NCBI RefSeq assembly: GCF_001640025.1
Contig: NC_031671.1
Location: 558,001-622,000 of the forward strand
Length of the DNA: 64,000 nucleotides
Direction: 5' to 3'
Source of the DNA: Sugiyamaella lignohabitans
Lineage: Eukaryota > Ascomycota > Dipodascomycetes > Dipodascales > Trichomonascaceae
Shown: positions 9,989 through 20,400 of the stretch, piece after piece
Position numbering within the stretch: position 1 is the stretch's first letter
Layout of the letters: every line of letters begins with the position of its first letter
The notes under the pieces: generated by a model
Told to the model about the DNA's origin: nothing
Database searches by the model: none
What the model saw: only the letters and a program-made list of their open reading frames with translations
Translations under genes and position numbers: made by a program

Positions 9989-11179
9989 CTATTGGTGATG
10001 GAGGTGATTGATTGGATTTTTGAGGCCAGGAGCAGAAACTGCACCGGGTACCGAGTCGGTGATGACATGGATGTTGGAAGAGTCGCTGTTCCAGCTGGAT
10101 TGAGCAATGGAGATCTGGTTGCTGTCGAGGTCGTACACAACATAGGCACTTCTCAGGAAACTCTGACCCAAAAGTGTGATATCTGCGGACTCGGAGTTGG
10201 GGAAAATAGAAAGGGTGTATGGCTGGGTGTTGCTGAAACCAAAGTCGGAAGAGGGAATAGCCAGCTCGGATCCGGGTACGGTCACGAGAGCTCCGGAAAA
10301 ACTGTAGGTAATAGAGCTGGTGGGAACGTCACTCAGAAGATATGCTCCAAGACTACTGTCAAATGTAGCTCCCAGATAGTTGGCAATGCTGTCGGCAGTG
10401 TCTTGTGGAAGGTAAGTAAGAGAAGTGCCCGAGTCGAGAACTGCGGTAACTTCTCCTCCCAGACTGTCGCCATTGTCACCAGTAACTCCACTCACTGTCA
10501 CTTGCAAAGAGCTGGAGCTAGTGATTGGAACGGTGTACAATTGTCCAGAGTACTTGTCACTGTCAACAGCACCAAAAAGAATAGCTCCCTCACCTGCATC
10601 AATGTCATCAAGATACAAAGAATAAGCATTGTGAGCAGTGTATCCTTGATCAACCAAGTTCTGGGGGATGTTGGTGTATTTAGTATCAGTATACTCGGTA
10701 GCTTGGTATCCAATACCAAATACACAACCCATATTTTGGTTAACAGAAACAGAACCAAACTGCTGGTTGGTGAGACTGGCTCCTGCCACATTAACAGTGT
10801 CAATAGCCCAATCTCCCGAAGCACTTCCTGATACATAGTTAATCTGGAAGTCGTCATTCAACACCTGATAAGTCGATGAACTCGAGGTGTCAAAAGGGAA
10901 TGTTTGACCGGACTCGGTGGTATAAATCCACAGGTCGGCCGAACCAGTGTCAATGGCTGCTTCAATAGGCTGAGGTGGTGTTCCAACCTCAAAACTGATA
11001 ACATAAGCAAAGATGTCATTGCCTAAAGGAGTCTCGTAAGAGCTTGAACGCTTGGTGAAGTTTCCATGAGAAACATGGTGCAACTTGGTCTTTGCAGAGA
11101 GATAACCTTTGTGGTTAGCAGGAGCTGCGGCACAGAGAGTGGCCAAAGTGAGAATTGCGACTGGTGCTTGGAAGAACAT
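9989..11179 (-). CDS. Secreted aspartic protease (pepsin A1, yapsin/candidapepsin type)
   Basis: This 396-residue protein should be a secreted acid endopeptidase. Residues 1-19 form a signal peptide ending in an Ala-rich stretch. A short propeptide ends at Lys43-Arg44, a Kex2-type site. The two catalytic motifs are DTGSADLW (Asp77) and DSGTSLTYLP (Asp249), the latter followed by the usual hydrophobic strands. There is no hydrophobic tail for a GPI anchor, so a soluble secreted enzyme is more likely than a wall-anchored yapsin. The coding region is unbroken, and a TATAAA box lies about 75 nt upstream. The catalytic family is certain; substrate preference cannot be read from the sequence. Confidence 0.95.
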   Translation of the reverse strand: MFFQAPVAILTLATLCAAAPANHKGYLSAKTKLHHVSHGNFTKRSSSYETPLGNDIFAYVISFEVGTPPQPIEAAIDTGSADLWIYTTESGQTFPFDTSSSSTYQVLNDDFQINYVSGSASGDWAIDTVNVAGASLTNQQFGSVSVNQNMGCVFGIGYQATEYTDTKYTNIPQNLVDQGYTAHNAYSLYLDDIDAGEGAILFGAVDSDKYSGQLYTVPITSSSSLQVTVSGVTGDNGDSLGGEVTAVLDSGTSLTYLPQDTADSIANYLGATFDSSLGAYLLSDVPTSSITYSFSGALVTVPGSELAIPSSDFGFSNTQPYTLSIFPNSESADITLLGQSFLRSAYVVYDLDSNQISIAQSSWNSDSSNIHVITDSVPGAVSAPGLKNPINHLHHQ

Positions 11180-11253
11180 TGCTAGTGGGACGAGTCAGTG
11201 AGTGATTGTGTGGTGAATAATACATTTCAATCATCTCTGGTAAACCAGCTCAA

Positions 11254-11259
11254 TTTATA
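11254..11259 (-). promoter_or_regulatory. TATA box of the aspartic protease gene
   Basis: TATAAA on the minus strand, 75 nt upstream of the protease ATG at 11179, in an AT-rich leader. Confidence 0.6.
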
Positions 11260-11997
11260 GATTTTCGCATATCATCTCTTGTGCTAATATTCTAGCGGTA
11301 CCAAACATTGGAGAAGTGTTCATGACCCCCTGGATTCTTCAACCCCAGCACATAACTCGATTCATCAAGCTCAATACGCTCGGATACCCCAAACTGCACT
11401 TCCAGGACCACTTTTTTTTGGCTCTGCCGTAAATTCAAAGGGGAAGGAATGCCGTGACGCCATGACGCCGTGATGCCGTGTATACCACTCACTGGCACCT
11501 TTCCCCTATTTCCACGACACTTTCCAGAGGTCAGTCTCTGCAGTGTTCGAGCGTGAAGCTCGTTCTGGAGATATAAAAGGCACCCCTAAAATAATACTGT
11601 AAGCGCACCATACAGGACTGGTACTGACTATTTTCCTCCTGATGGGATCCTGACTTCCCCGAAAGCTTGTTATACGTCCTTGTACGTCCCTACATCGGTT
11701 CCATGGCGTGACTGACATGCACAGCTTACCAACCCAGTGGTGAAGCTCCTTCGTCATCTTGGATTGGTAAAAACCCATCCCTGGCATCCAAACCTAAGAC
11801 AGTGCTTCTACGAACCAAACCACCCCCGCCGGCATCTGCACATGTCTCGGATAATCAAACCCACGCTCCTCATCTGAGACAAAAGAATCTTCTAAGCGAG
11901 TCAGTCCATGGAACAAAGTTCAAACCGAGACCCGACACACTCAGATCGACTTAATAATCACGGAGGCCAAGAAAAATAAATGCGAGATACGGGCACC
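11260..11997. other. Intergenic, no gene seen
   Basis: It contains short ATGCCGTG-type repeats near 11450-11480 and a TATAAAAG on the plus strand at about 11575 with no convincing reading frame after it. A 93-codon minus-strand frame at 11506-11787 has no recognisable feature. Confidence 0.45.
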
Positions 11998-12135
11998 TGC
12001 CTCCGGCGGCTGGGGCTCCGCCCCAGACCCCGTGGCTCCTGCTTCGCAGGAGACTGCTGGGACCGTCGACGAAACGACTCGAGCGAAGCGAGAGGAGCAG
12101 CGGGGTCTGGGGCGGAGCCCCAGCCGCCGGAGGCA
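11998..12135 (+). repeat. Complete GFE, near consensus
   Basis: 138 bp, the best reference copy: L arm with CTCCTGC-TTC-GCAGGAG, core GCTGGGACCGTCGACGAAAC, R arm with CTCGAGCGAAGCGAGAGG. It ends 50 nt before the tRNA gene. Confidence 0.97.
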
Positions 12136-12185
12136 CTGGTCCCCCCAGTTCACGGTTGCAAGTGAGTTGTGCACATCAAGCAAAG

Positions 12186-12258
12186 TTCCACGTGGCCTAA
12201 TTGGCAAGGCGTCTGACTACGAATCAGGAGATTGCAGGTTCAAGCCCTGTCGTGGAAG
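12186..12258 (+). tRNA. tRNA-Arg(ACG)
   Basis: The sequence folds as a tRNA. The acceptor stem pairs TTCCACG with CGTGGAA, and the D arm is GGCCTAATTGGCAAGGC. The anticodon loop CTACGAA carries ACG closed by CTGA/TCAG, and the T loop is GGTTCAAGCCC. There is no intron. The ACG anticodon (read as ICG) decodes CGN arginine codons. A T run follows at 12287. Confidence 0.95.
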
Positions 12259-12286
12259 AAGATACGGGGTTAGAGCCCTCGGATAA

Positions 12287-12295
12287 TTTTTTTTT
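12287..12295 (+). terminator. RNA polymerase III terminator
   Basis: Run of nine T residues about 29 nt after the tRNA-Arg gene, as expected for Pol III termination. Confidence 0.75.
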
Positions 12296-12576
12296 GGCAA
12301 AATTTTATCATGCATGCAGTTCTGCACAGATCGGCGATGAGTTGACGCAGGATCTTGGGGCCTGCAAGGGAGAGATATTTACCCCGCCAGAAATATGCAG
12401 AAACAAGGTTTCACCGATAGCTTTAAACGAATAACGACTGTCTTTGGCTCTGCAGTGGGGCCAGGTGGACGGCTGCGGTGAGTACCGACTGGAGATATTA
12501 TTTTTGAACCTTAACCAGGTGGCCGGCAACAGGAGTGAATACGCGAATTTTATTATTTCTATGTATAAACGAAGAT

Positions 12577-13596
12577 CTAAGCGCCAACCTCAAGCAGAGA
12601 GTCGACGGTGTCCTTGATAGCAGCGTCGAATGGACTGTATTTGAGACCAAGCAGTTTAATGGACTTGGAATTGTCATAGCCATAGACTCCTTCAGGAGTG
12701 TCATCCTTGGCAGAAGAAAGAGGCAGTTTGTCAGAGAGTTCGGGGTGACTCTTGCGGATAGCTTCTACAATCTTCTTGTTGCTGAAATAACCAGCAGTGA
12801 TGAAGAATCTTTGGTTTTCAGCTTCAGACTTTTCAATTGCCAATACATGGGAAAGAGCCAAGTCTCTTACATCAACCCAGATAAACGTTCCAGTAGGAGG
12901 CAATTCGGATTGACCTTTGTACTTTCCTTGAATAAAGTCACGAACTCTAGCATTAGATGTGTTAATAGCATCGAGCGAATTGAGATAGTGTACAATAGGA
13001 CCCAATACCAGAGGAGGACACAGGGTGGTGATGGTGAAATTGGGCTTTTCTTTCTCAACAAAGTCCCAGGCAGCCTTTTCAGCAAAAGTCTTGCTACCTC
13101 TGTAAGTAGTAGCAGGATCTTTAGGATCGGTAGCCTGTTCCCAAGTGACAGGATTCCAGTCCTTTTCAGAGTAAGTTTCAGGGTGTTGAGAAGCGTTGAT
13201 GATGGAAGCGAAAGAAGAAGTGATAGCAACCCGCTTAACAGTTGGAGCATGAGCTTTAATAGCCTTTAAAATACCGACAGTACCATTTACAGCAGGATCG
13301 AGCAAGTCCTTAACAGGATCGACGACATTGAAGTGGAAAGGACTAGCAGTGTGAATAACGGCGTCGAAACCAGGTTCCGATTTGACAGCCTCGTCGAAAG
13401 CACCTGGCTGAGCAATATCCTCAACAATGACATATGACAGTTTATCTTTAGAAACCTTGGGATGAGCATCAAGGATTTTCTGACCCTTTTGCTGAGATCT
13501 CACTGTAGTGACAACCTCATAGCCCTTCTCAATAAGAATGTCGAGAACGTGAGCAGCAATGAATCCACTGCCTCCAGTAAGCAATACCTTGACCAT
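12577..13596 (-). CDS. NADPH-dependent aldehyde/methylglyoxal reductase, GRE2-like
   Basis: 339 aa, an extended short-chain dehydrogenase. The N-terminal nucleotide-binding motif is TGGSGFIAAH (residues 7-16). The active site has the Ser pair near 127-128 and Tyr165-x3-Lys169 (YRGSK). The length and motifs match the Gre2/dihydroflavonol-reductase-like branch, which reduces methylglyoxal, isovaleraldehyde and other carbonyls with NADPH in the cytosol. The start is the first ATG (CACAATGGTC context), and the frame is intact to the C-terminus. The substrate is inferred from the family only; other aldehyde or ketone reductases of this branch look alike. Confidence 0.92.
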   Translation of the reverse strand: MVKVLLTGGSGFIAAHVLDILIEKGYEVVTTVRSQQKGQKILDAHPKVSKDKLSYVIVEDIAQPGAFDEAVKSEPGFDAVIHTASPFHFNVVDPVKDLLDPAVNGTVGILKAIKAHAPTVKRVAITSSFASIINASQHPETYSEKDWNPVTWEQATDPKDPATTYRGSKTFAEKAAWDFVEKEKPNFTITTLCPPLVLGPIVHYLNSLDAINTSNARVRDFIQGKYKGQSELPPTGTFIWVDVRDLALSHVLAIEKSEAENQRFFITAGYFSNKKIVEAIRKSHPELSDKLPLSSAKDDTPEGVYGYDNSKSIKLLGLKYSPFDAAIKDTVDSLLEVGA

Positions 13597-14117
13597 TGTG
13601 ATAAATAATAGAGACCTGATTAATGTGAACCAATGAACAATTGAACTTCTGAATTTCTAACCCAGACAGCTGTAGTACTTAGTAAGTTTTTCGTACCTCG
13701 TATGTAGTTATCGACATCGTGGGTTGCTGACGGTACAGTATTTATATATCCGAGAGACCATATCGGATTCCCCCTGCAATTGAGGCCACAGTTGGGGGTG
13801 ATTGCGTGCGCTAAGTGGGGTAAAACCCCCACACACCATCACCCACCTCCTTGCAACCGGATTTACCAGCTCCGGCCGGTCATAAAGAAAATTCATGACC
13901 CACAATTGAGTCAGTAAAACCGACTAAAACATATAAACAAGTAAAACAATGACGATATCCATTCAATTTCCCCTACGAACTCCTGTTAATAGAAACGAGC
14001 TCGTAGCAAGAATACATACGATAGTTAAATCCGGGCCGCATTATCTCCGCTAACCCCCATAACTCCATTACCGCCCACCACCCAAGAATCCACCCTTCAT
14101 CTACCACCTCAGAGACC
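13597..14117. other. Intergenic, GRE2 promoter side
   Basis: It contains a TATTTATATA stretch near 13738 that may serve the reductase gene and a small hairpin GTGGGG-TAAAA-CCCCAC near 13815. No gene seen. Confidence 0.45.
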
Positions 14118-14196
14118 TGGGACCGCCGACGCAACGACTCGAGCGAAGCGAGAGGAGCAACCAGGGTCTGGGGCGGAGCCCCAGCCGCCGGAGGCA
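14118..14196 (-). repeat. GFE core plus right arm
   Basis: Starts inside the core (TGGGACCGCCGACGCAACGA) and continues through the whole R arm; the left arm is missing. Its GGAGGCA end faces the 92-codon frame. Confidence 0.92.
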
Positions 14197-14345
14197 GACC
14201 CCGGTCTCCGTGGATATGCCCCCAAAGGAACTGAATATGCGCTTAAAGGGGAGTTACTTCGCGACAATCTCGAACATGAAAGCCACCCCTCCCACTCCTA
14301 CCACCACCACCAGAACACATATGAACGCAGCAAGGGAGCAGGGCC

Positions 14346-14624
14346 ATGCCTGAAATCAAAGAAGATGTCGAGGTCATGGACCGCCGGAACTTCATAGCCA
14401 ACGTGCAATCCACCTGGGACTATACTGTGGCCCACAGCATCGCCAGCGACCGGTCGCCCGCCGAAGTGCGCGAATGGCTCCTCCAGGAACTGGTAGCCAC
14501 TACCGCCCCTGAACCTACCGGCCCTCCTTCCGCCGGCGTAGCATCCACGAGCTCCACCCGTTCCACCACCAGACAATCCACCCCCAACGTCACCCCATCG
14601 CGACCCGGACCGGGCTCTCTTTAA
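14346..14624 (+). CDS. Possible small protein, 92 aa
   Basis: An ATG-initiated frame of 92 codons. The first 55 residues are protein-like, acidic then amphipathic (VEVMDRRNFIANVQ, AEVREWLLQELV), and the rest is Ser/Thr/Pro-rich. The third codon position is C/G-rich, like that of other genes here. No family is recognised. It is bracketed by a GFE right arm before it and a left arm 36 nt after its stop, as real genes in this window are. An upstream stretch in another frame (about 14210-14340) is also open, so the frame may be an exon of a slightly larger gene. Existence is uncertain. Confidence 0.4.
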   Translation: MPEIKEDVEVMDRRNFIANVQSTWDYTVAHSIASDRSPAEVREWLLQELVATTAPEPTGPPSAGVASTSSTRSTTRQSTPNVTPSRPGPGSL

Positions 14625-14659
14625 TACCGATTTGTGTTCCCAATTACGGGGTGGGGGCA

Positions 14660-14733
14660 TGCCTCCGGCGGCTGGGGCTGCGCCCCAGACCCCGTGGCTC
14701 CTCTCGCTACGCTCGAGTCGAGCGTCTACGGTC
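14660..14733 (+). repeat. GFE left arm
   Basis: L arm with GGGGC-TGC-GCCCC and CTCGCTACGCTCGAG, then core-like GCGTCTACGGTCCCGGG. It begins 36 nt after the stop of the 92-codon frame. A 28-nt segment after it (GTTCAAATCCGTTAAATCC) recurs in altered form just before 14805. Confidence 0.93.
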
Positions 14734-14804
14734 CCGGGTTCAAATCCGTTAAATCCGGAAGGCAAACCCCGGTCCCCGGGTCAAGTCCGCTAAGTCCAGG
14801 GGCA

Positions 14805-14936
14805 TGCCTCCGGCGGCTGGGGCTGCGCCCCAGACCCCGTGGCTCCTCTCGCTTCGCTCGAGTCGAGACGTCCACAAACCCAGCCAACTCGCAGGAGCAA
14901 CCAGGGTCTGGGGCGGAGCCCCAGCCGCCGGAGGCA
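14805..14936 (+). repeat. Complete GFE with altered core
   Basis: L arm with CTCGCTTCGCTCGAG and R arm with a shortened second hairpin (only GCAGGAG remains). The core is replaced by ACGTCCACAAACCCAGCC. Confidence 0.93.
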
Positions 14937-15363
14937 GGCCCGGCCCCGGAGCCCAAGTCCGGGGATGCGGCTGGCGTGCTCACCTGACCGGGCTGCAGGG
15001 CAGCAGCAGGAAAGGCTTATCAGTGTCAGAGTGAAGGTGGTGCATCGTACTTATAAATAAACACCAGTAGGTTCGACTGATTGAAGATACACTTGAGAAC
15101 CTGATATCTTATGACCCCAGCCGTTGGAAGGATTGGGCACGGTTTTAGAAGGTTCACCAGCATCAGACACACGAGACCGCGAACCGCGTGGATTGCGATA
15201 TCGGACCGGATCAGCGATGTAAGTTCACAAACTGTCCCAGTGGCCAGTGGCGGTCATAAACAGCGGATCGAGCGAGTCCACACTCGATTCACGAACTTCA
15301 CGGGTGATTTTGCACGAACAGAGGGTAGCGGGAATGGGTGGCGAAAGTTTGGGGACGGAGTCG

Positions 15364-15501
15364 TGCCTCCGGCGGCTGGGGCTGTCGCCCCAGACCCCAC
15401 GGCTCCTCTCGCTTCGCTCGAGTCGGACGTCGACGGACCCAGCAATCTCCTGCGAAGCAGGAGCCACGGGGTCTGGGGCGGAGCCCCAGCCGCCGGAGGC
15501 A
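15364..15501 (-). repeat. Complete GFE, inverted core, next to ATG3
   Basis: Complete copy with the core in reverse orientation (GACGTCGACGGACCCAGCAA). The CTCGAG-type hairpin is in the left arm and CTCCTGC-GAA-GCAGGAG in the right. It ends only 45 nt before the ATG3 start, so it lies in the ATG3 promoter or 5' leader. Confidence 0.95.
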
Positions 15502-15546
15502 CAGCGGGGCAGCACAGCTAACGGGTTTAGATTGAAAGAGAGAGCC

Positions 15547-16593
15547 ATGTTGAGGTCGACATTGAGCTCGTTTAGAGACTGGCGCGAGTACTTGACTCCG
15601 GCATACCATGTTTCGTCGTTTAAGGAAACGGGCCAGATCACTCCAGAGGAGTTTGTAGAGGCCGGAGATTATCTGGTGTATAAGTTTCCCACGTGGTCGT
15701 GGGCTGGCGCACCGGCCTCAAAGAGAAGAGACTTTCTGCCTGAGGATAAACAGGTTCTGGTTACGAAACATGTTCCATCGCATTTGAGAGCTGGAGCGTT
15801 TACTGATGGTGCTGGCGATGAGCTGGATGTGATTGTGGATGGGGCAGATGGAGGTGATGGCGACGACGGATGGGTTTCGACTGCTGGTAGCAACCATGGT
15901 TCAGCGTCGTTGAAATCCGGGTCGTCAAAGGTTATAGATCGAGAACAAACCGGTTCTGGACCTGTAACAGAGTCTGATACTGCGTCAATTGAAGAGATTA
16001 TTGATATCGACGAGTTTGAGGAATTAGATGAAGACGACCAAATTTATCGACCAGATGACGGCGGTGATACTAGTAAGAGCTCGGGGGCTAATAACTCGAC
16101 GAGATCGCCGAATCGAACTTACAATTTATTTATTACCTATTCGACGTCGTACCGTGTCCCGAAATTCTATCTCAGTGGGTTTAATGCCGACGGCAATCCA
16201 CTTTCTCCGAACGAGATGTTTGAGGATATTGTGGTTGATTATCGGGACAAGACGGTTACAATTGAGAAAGCTCCGTTTGAAGAGGACCTGACTCTGATCT
16301 CTGTTCATCCGTGTCGTCATGCTAATGTCATGAAAATCCTGCTTGATCGTGCTGAGAATAGACTTCGCCAGAAACAGGCTGTAGAGCATGACGAACTGCT
16401 AAAGGGCATTTCAAAGGTCGGATTGGCTGATTCGACGGTTGACGATTGGGAGGAAATCGGGTCGAACGAGCCTCCTACCACCTCGGAACTCCAACAGACC
16501 GCCATCCGAGTCGACCAATATTTAGTCATTTTCCTCAAATTCATAGCCAGTGTCACCCCTGGTATCGAACTCGACAACACTATGGTTATGTAA
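15547..16593 (+). CDS. Autophagy E2-like enzyme Atg3
   Basis: This 348-residue protein is the E2-like enzyme that transfers Atg8 from Atg7 to phosphatidylethanolamine during autophagy and the Cvt pathway. It begins MLRSTLSSFRDWREYLTP, matching the amphipathic N-terminus of Atg3, so the ATG at 15547 is preferred over in-frame upstream codons that read through the GFE. Conserved blocks are TGQITPEEFVEAGDYL and FPTWSWA, then an acidic flexible insert (about residues 80-175), then YSTSYRVPKFYLSG. The catalytic motif is HPCRHANVM (Cys about 256), and the C-terminus is VDQYLVIFLKFI. A GFE lies 45 nt upstream and a GFE left arm 73 nt downstream. Confidence 0.96.
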   Translation: MLRSTLSSFRDWREYLTPAYHVSSFKETGQITPEEFVEAGDYLVYKFPTWSWAGAPASKRRDFLPEDKQVLVTKHVPSHLRAGAFTDGAGDELDVIVDGADGGDGDDGWVSTAGSNHGSASLKSGSSKVIDREQTGSGPVTESDTASIEEIIDIDEFEELDEDDQIYRPDDGGDTSKSSGANNSTRSPNRTYNLFITYSTSYRVPKFYLSGFNADGNPLSPNEMFEDIVVDYRDKTVTIEKAPFEEDLTLISVHPCRHANVMKILLDRAENRLRQKQAVEHDELLKGISKVGLADSTVDDWEEIGSNEPPTTSELQQTAIRVDQYLVIFLKFIASVTPGIELDNTMVM

Positions 16594-16665
16594 TCCTTTT
16601 ATACGCATTAATTATCTATATTCAAACTTACTCTCATCGGTGGGGGACGTGCGGGGGTGGATGGG

Positions 16666-16735
16666 TGCCTCTGGCGGCTGGGGCTGCGCCCCAGACCCCA
16701 CGGCTCCTCTCGCTTCGCTCGAGTCGGGCGTTGGG
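16666..16735 (+). repeat. GFE left arm
   Basis: L arm with tip variant TGCCTCTGGCGG, GGGGC-TGC-GCCCC and CTCGCTTCGCTCGAG, 73 nt after the ATG3 stop and preceded by several G runs. Confidence 0.93.
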
Positions 16736-17480
16736 ATCCCTACGGGTTCTTGATTTTTTGTTGTGGTTATTTGAAATTGACTAATAATGGTATGCAGAAT
16801 GTATGCAGGTTCTCATTAAACCCCTGCATCATGCATGGTCCCGTTTTAACCCGTGAAATTTGTTCGCAGATCGTGAGAAATTCATCTCTTTATATGTTTA
16901 CACATGCCAATGCAAAACTGATTTGGAAGAAGAATTCGTTAGACGTTAGCCAGTCAACAAGATACGACTAACTCCTAAAACTCGGAATACTGAACTGTAA
17001 AACACTGTAATTATTACGGTAACGCAGCTATGGACCTCATGGTCATGAACAGCCCATTCCCCACCAGATTCACACTAAAGGTATCTAAGAAGGTCTAGAA
17101 GTGAAACTAGAGAGAAGTTGAAGAGTCTTTTTCCATTTTTATTCACTTTTCTCTCACAGGATCCAGCATTCAAATGGTTCCAATGCGATAAATTAGAGAC
17201 ATCACGTGATGACAACGCGCATTTACTTTTATTGACTTCGATATTGTAAGGTTCATCAGTTAATTAGCGCGTGTTGCTTGGCTGGAGAACGCGTTTTGAA
17301 AAGAATCTGTGCAAACAAGACTTCTAAGCATCGATATTCGGGGCTCCGAAACTTCAATCAGTCATATCTCAATCATATGATTATTCAAGTGCAAAAGTAT
17401 AAGCAATTGACTTGAATTCTGGGTGTTGAAGCATCAGAGAAACCGTCACTATTCACCAACAAACAACTCGACTCGGCATC
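16736..17480. promoter_or_regulatory. PDS5 promoter region
   Basis: It holds a palindromic ATCACGTGAT (about 17202-17211, Cbf1 type) and three MCB-like sites: AACGCGCA near 17215, AGCGCGTG near 17266 and a perfect ACGCGT at 17289-17294, 187 nt before the PDS5 ATG. Such sites bind MBF and drive G1/S expression of cohesion genes in yeast. Confidence 0.55.
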
Positions 17481-20400
17481 ATGGTACTTCCACGTCTCAA
17501 GTTCCGAACTGATCTTGCCAAAGTCAGCTCCGGAAATATGATAAATGAGCTAAAAGTATGTGGAATACAGGTTTTTGTAGCCTTCGTGCCACAGGTCGCA
17601 TGTCGTACTAACAGAATCCAGACTCTGAGTGAAGAGCTTTCCCAATTTCCCCAGGATGGTGTTGATGTCAATTCTCTCAAAAAGGTCGCCAAACCATTGG
17701 CCTCTGCAAAATATTTGACCAGTAAAAATGCTGGTGTCAGGGCTTATACTGCTTGTTGTCTAACGGACATTCTGCGTCTTTTCGCACCTGATGCTCCTTA
17801 CAAACTCAGCGAGATCAAGGTCAGTACGAGTACCACATTTGTAACGCGAATGCTTTTGGAAAAGTGAAAGCTCAGTACACTAACAAGATTTTAGGATATA
17901 TTCAAACTATTTATCAAGGAATTCGTCAACCTGGGAAACCCCGACTATGCATATTTCCGCCAACTGTACTATTTTTTGGAAAGACTCGTCGAAACCCAAT
18001 GTATTGTGCTAGTGGTCGATATTGACGACTCTGAAAGCATGATAGAAAGCATTTTCAATATATTTTATGATGTGGTTCAAAAAGAACAGATTGACGGGTT
18101 GGAGTTTCTTCTCACTGCTATTTTATCCCAATTAATTAATGAGCTCGAGACACCTCCCAGGCCTATCACCAAAATCGTTCTGTCGCATTTGTTGAGAGGA
18201 GAACCACAAACTAATAAAGACCAAGAAGAAGAAGATGGTGAGACGAATTTGCCTTTAGCTAAGAAGAAAAAGAAACCCGTGGCTGGTAGAAATAAAAATG
18301 ATGACCAAGGAAATACTGTCATTTCTTTTGTCTCACGAGGTTATAATGTATCGAAAACCGTGTGTATGGATAATATCGACATTATGACCAGGGTGGTTAA
18401 TCAGTATGTTGCTGATATCCTGAACCCCATTTTACTACATACCTCGAACAACAGCAGTAGCACTGGTAGCGAGGATCTTACTGAGGATATAGAAAAGCTT
18501 GGAAATCTGGTGATTGCTGTTTGGAAAGCAGTTCCTGAGTTGCTTGTCAACGTCTTGGGTCAACTGGAACAAAACATGTCGATAGAAAACACTGCACTTC
18601 GATACATGTCCACCCGTGTTATCGGCGAGATTATCTGTTTCGAAGCAAGTAGAATCAACTTTATTACCGAGTACAATGCTATTTTCAAGACCTGGATTGG
18701 TCGGTATAGAGATGTGAGCCCCAAAATCCGGATTAACTGGGCTAATACTGTGCCGAACTTTGTCAAGAATCAAACAAACCACACAATAGTACTCGAGTCT
18801 GTCATCCCATTTTTGGGATTGTTAGAAGATCCCGATGAAAAGGTTCGAATTGCCGTCTGCAAAGCACTGGCAAATGTGGATATCGACACTATTGCGACAA
18901 CATATGCCACTGTTGTAGAGCAGCCACTAGCAGCATTGGCAGATAGATTGCGAGATAAGAAAAGTTTGGTGCGACTGGCTGCTTTCCAAGCTGTAGGTAA
19001 AATATATGACGAGGCATACGAGCAGATTGCTGCAGGAAACCTACAAATCTCCGACGTATCGTCATGGATCCCATCCCATATTCTAGGTTTGTTATATGTC
19101 AATGACTTGGAAATTAATGAACATCTTGATTGGGTCTTGTTTGATTATATATATCCATTCGAACAGCTTAGTGGTTCTGACTCAGAAGAAGCCGCTTTGG
19201 CTCGAGCCAGACGGTTGTTGACGATAGTTAAGGCTCTCAATGAAGAATCTTTCAAAGCGTTTACTGCAATTAGCTCTCGTCAGGTAGCCGTTGCTCGGTA
19301 TTTGAATGCATATCTTGAGTTTTGCAAGCAATATCACGATGCAGCTGGAATTACTCGGTCAGGATTAAAGAAAAGCAGACAGTCTAATGGTGGAAATGAA
19401 AATAGCAATGAAAACCCAAGTTCTCCCGCCAACCGCGATGAGCTCTCAAACAAGATTAATTCATTGATCAAGTGGGTGGCTAGTGTGTATCCAGATTCTG
19501 AAAAAGTCCACGATCATCTGACTGCTTTCTTCAAGAGTAACGATAGACAGGCATTCAAGCTGTTTGGAATTTGCATTAATCCTGATAGTGACTACAAATC
19601 CGTTTACGATTCTTACCACAGCTTGATGGACCGACTCTCCAAGTCATCCTCACTTAATTCAATAGAACCAACAATCAAGTCAATCCTTTATCGATCTGCT
19701 TTCATATTGTTCAACAAGACTAATGTTTCGGCTATAATCAATATTTCACGGTCTGCCACAGCCCAAGACTCTGTCAATTTGAAAGACGTCTCATATATAA
19801 TTCTCAAGGAAATAGCAGCTATCCAGCCGGGACTTATCAAGTCACAATCCCAGGATATCTCATTGATCATTGAAAATGCCTCCCCCGGAGACAAAGGTTT
19901 AGTTGACACTTTGAAGACCGCTAGACTACTGTTTGGAAAGTTCCCTGATCTGGTTCCTTCTGCTCCAGCAGTTTGGCGGTCTCTTTTGAACATAGCAAAA
20001 ACCGGAAGTATTAAGGAGGCGAAGCATGCTACAAATGTGTTGGATTTTGCACCCAAAAAGAACACCTTGCTGACCAAACTAGTCGAAGGACTCGATGTTA
20101 TTCTATCTGGTCCTTATGAGGATGTACCGGAAAACTTTTCCACTGTACTTTCATGCATTGCTCAACTGTATTATCACAACCCACAAGTCATTGAACCTTA
20201 TTCGGGTCTTGTTATTAGCTTTCTGCTTCGTCATGTACTTCTTTCTAACAAAGCTAGACCTGCTAAGGACGATGATCCGGACTGGGTTGACGATTCTGAA
20301 GTCAACCGAGGTTCCTTAATTGAAAGAATCGAGGGCCCAACTTCACTAGAAGCTACTGGTAAATTGGACGAACATTTGCAAAGAAAGCTTTTGGCTTTAC

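Noticed and set aside
9986..10831. 281-codon plus-strand frame
   Set aside because: Antisense shadow of the aspartic protease gene, which has signal peptide and both catalytic motifs.
11506..11787. 93-codon minus-strand frame opposite a TATAAAAG near 11575
   Set aside because: No recognisable sequence feature, and the TATA box points the other way with no frame after it.
12535..13269. 244-codon plus-strand frame
   Set aside because: Antisense shadow of the GRE2-like gene.
14740..14760. GGGTTCAAATCC, like a tRNA T loop
   Set aside because: No pairing acceptor, D or anticodon arm around it; the segment is repeated imperfectly just before 14805.
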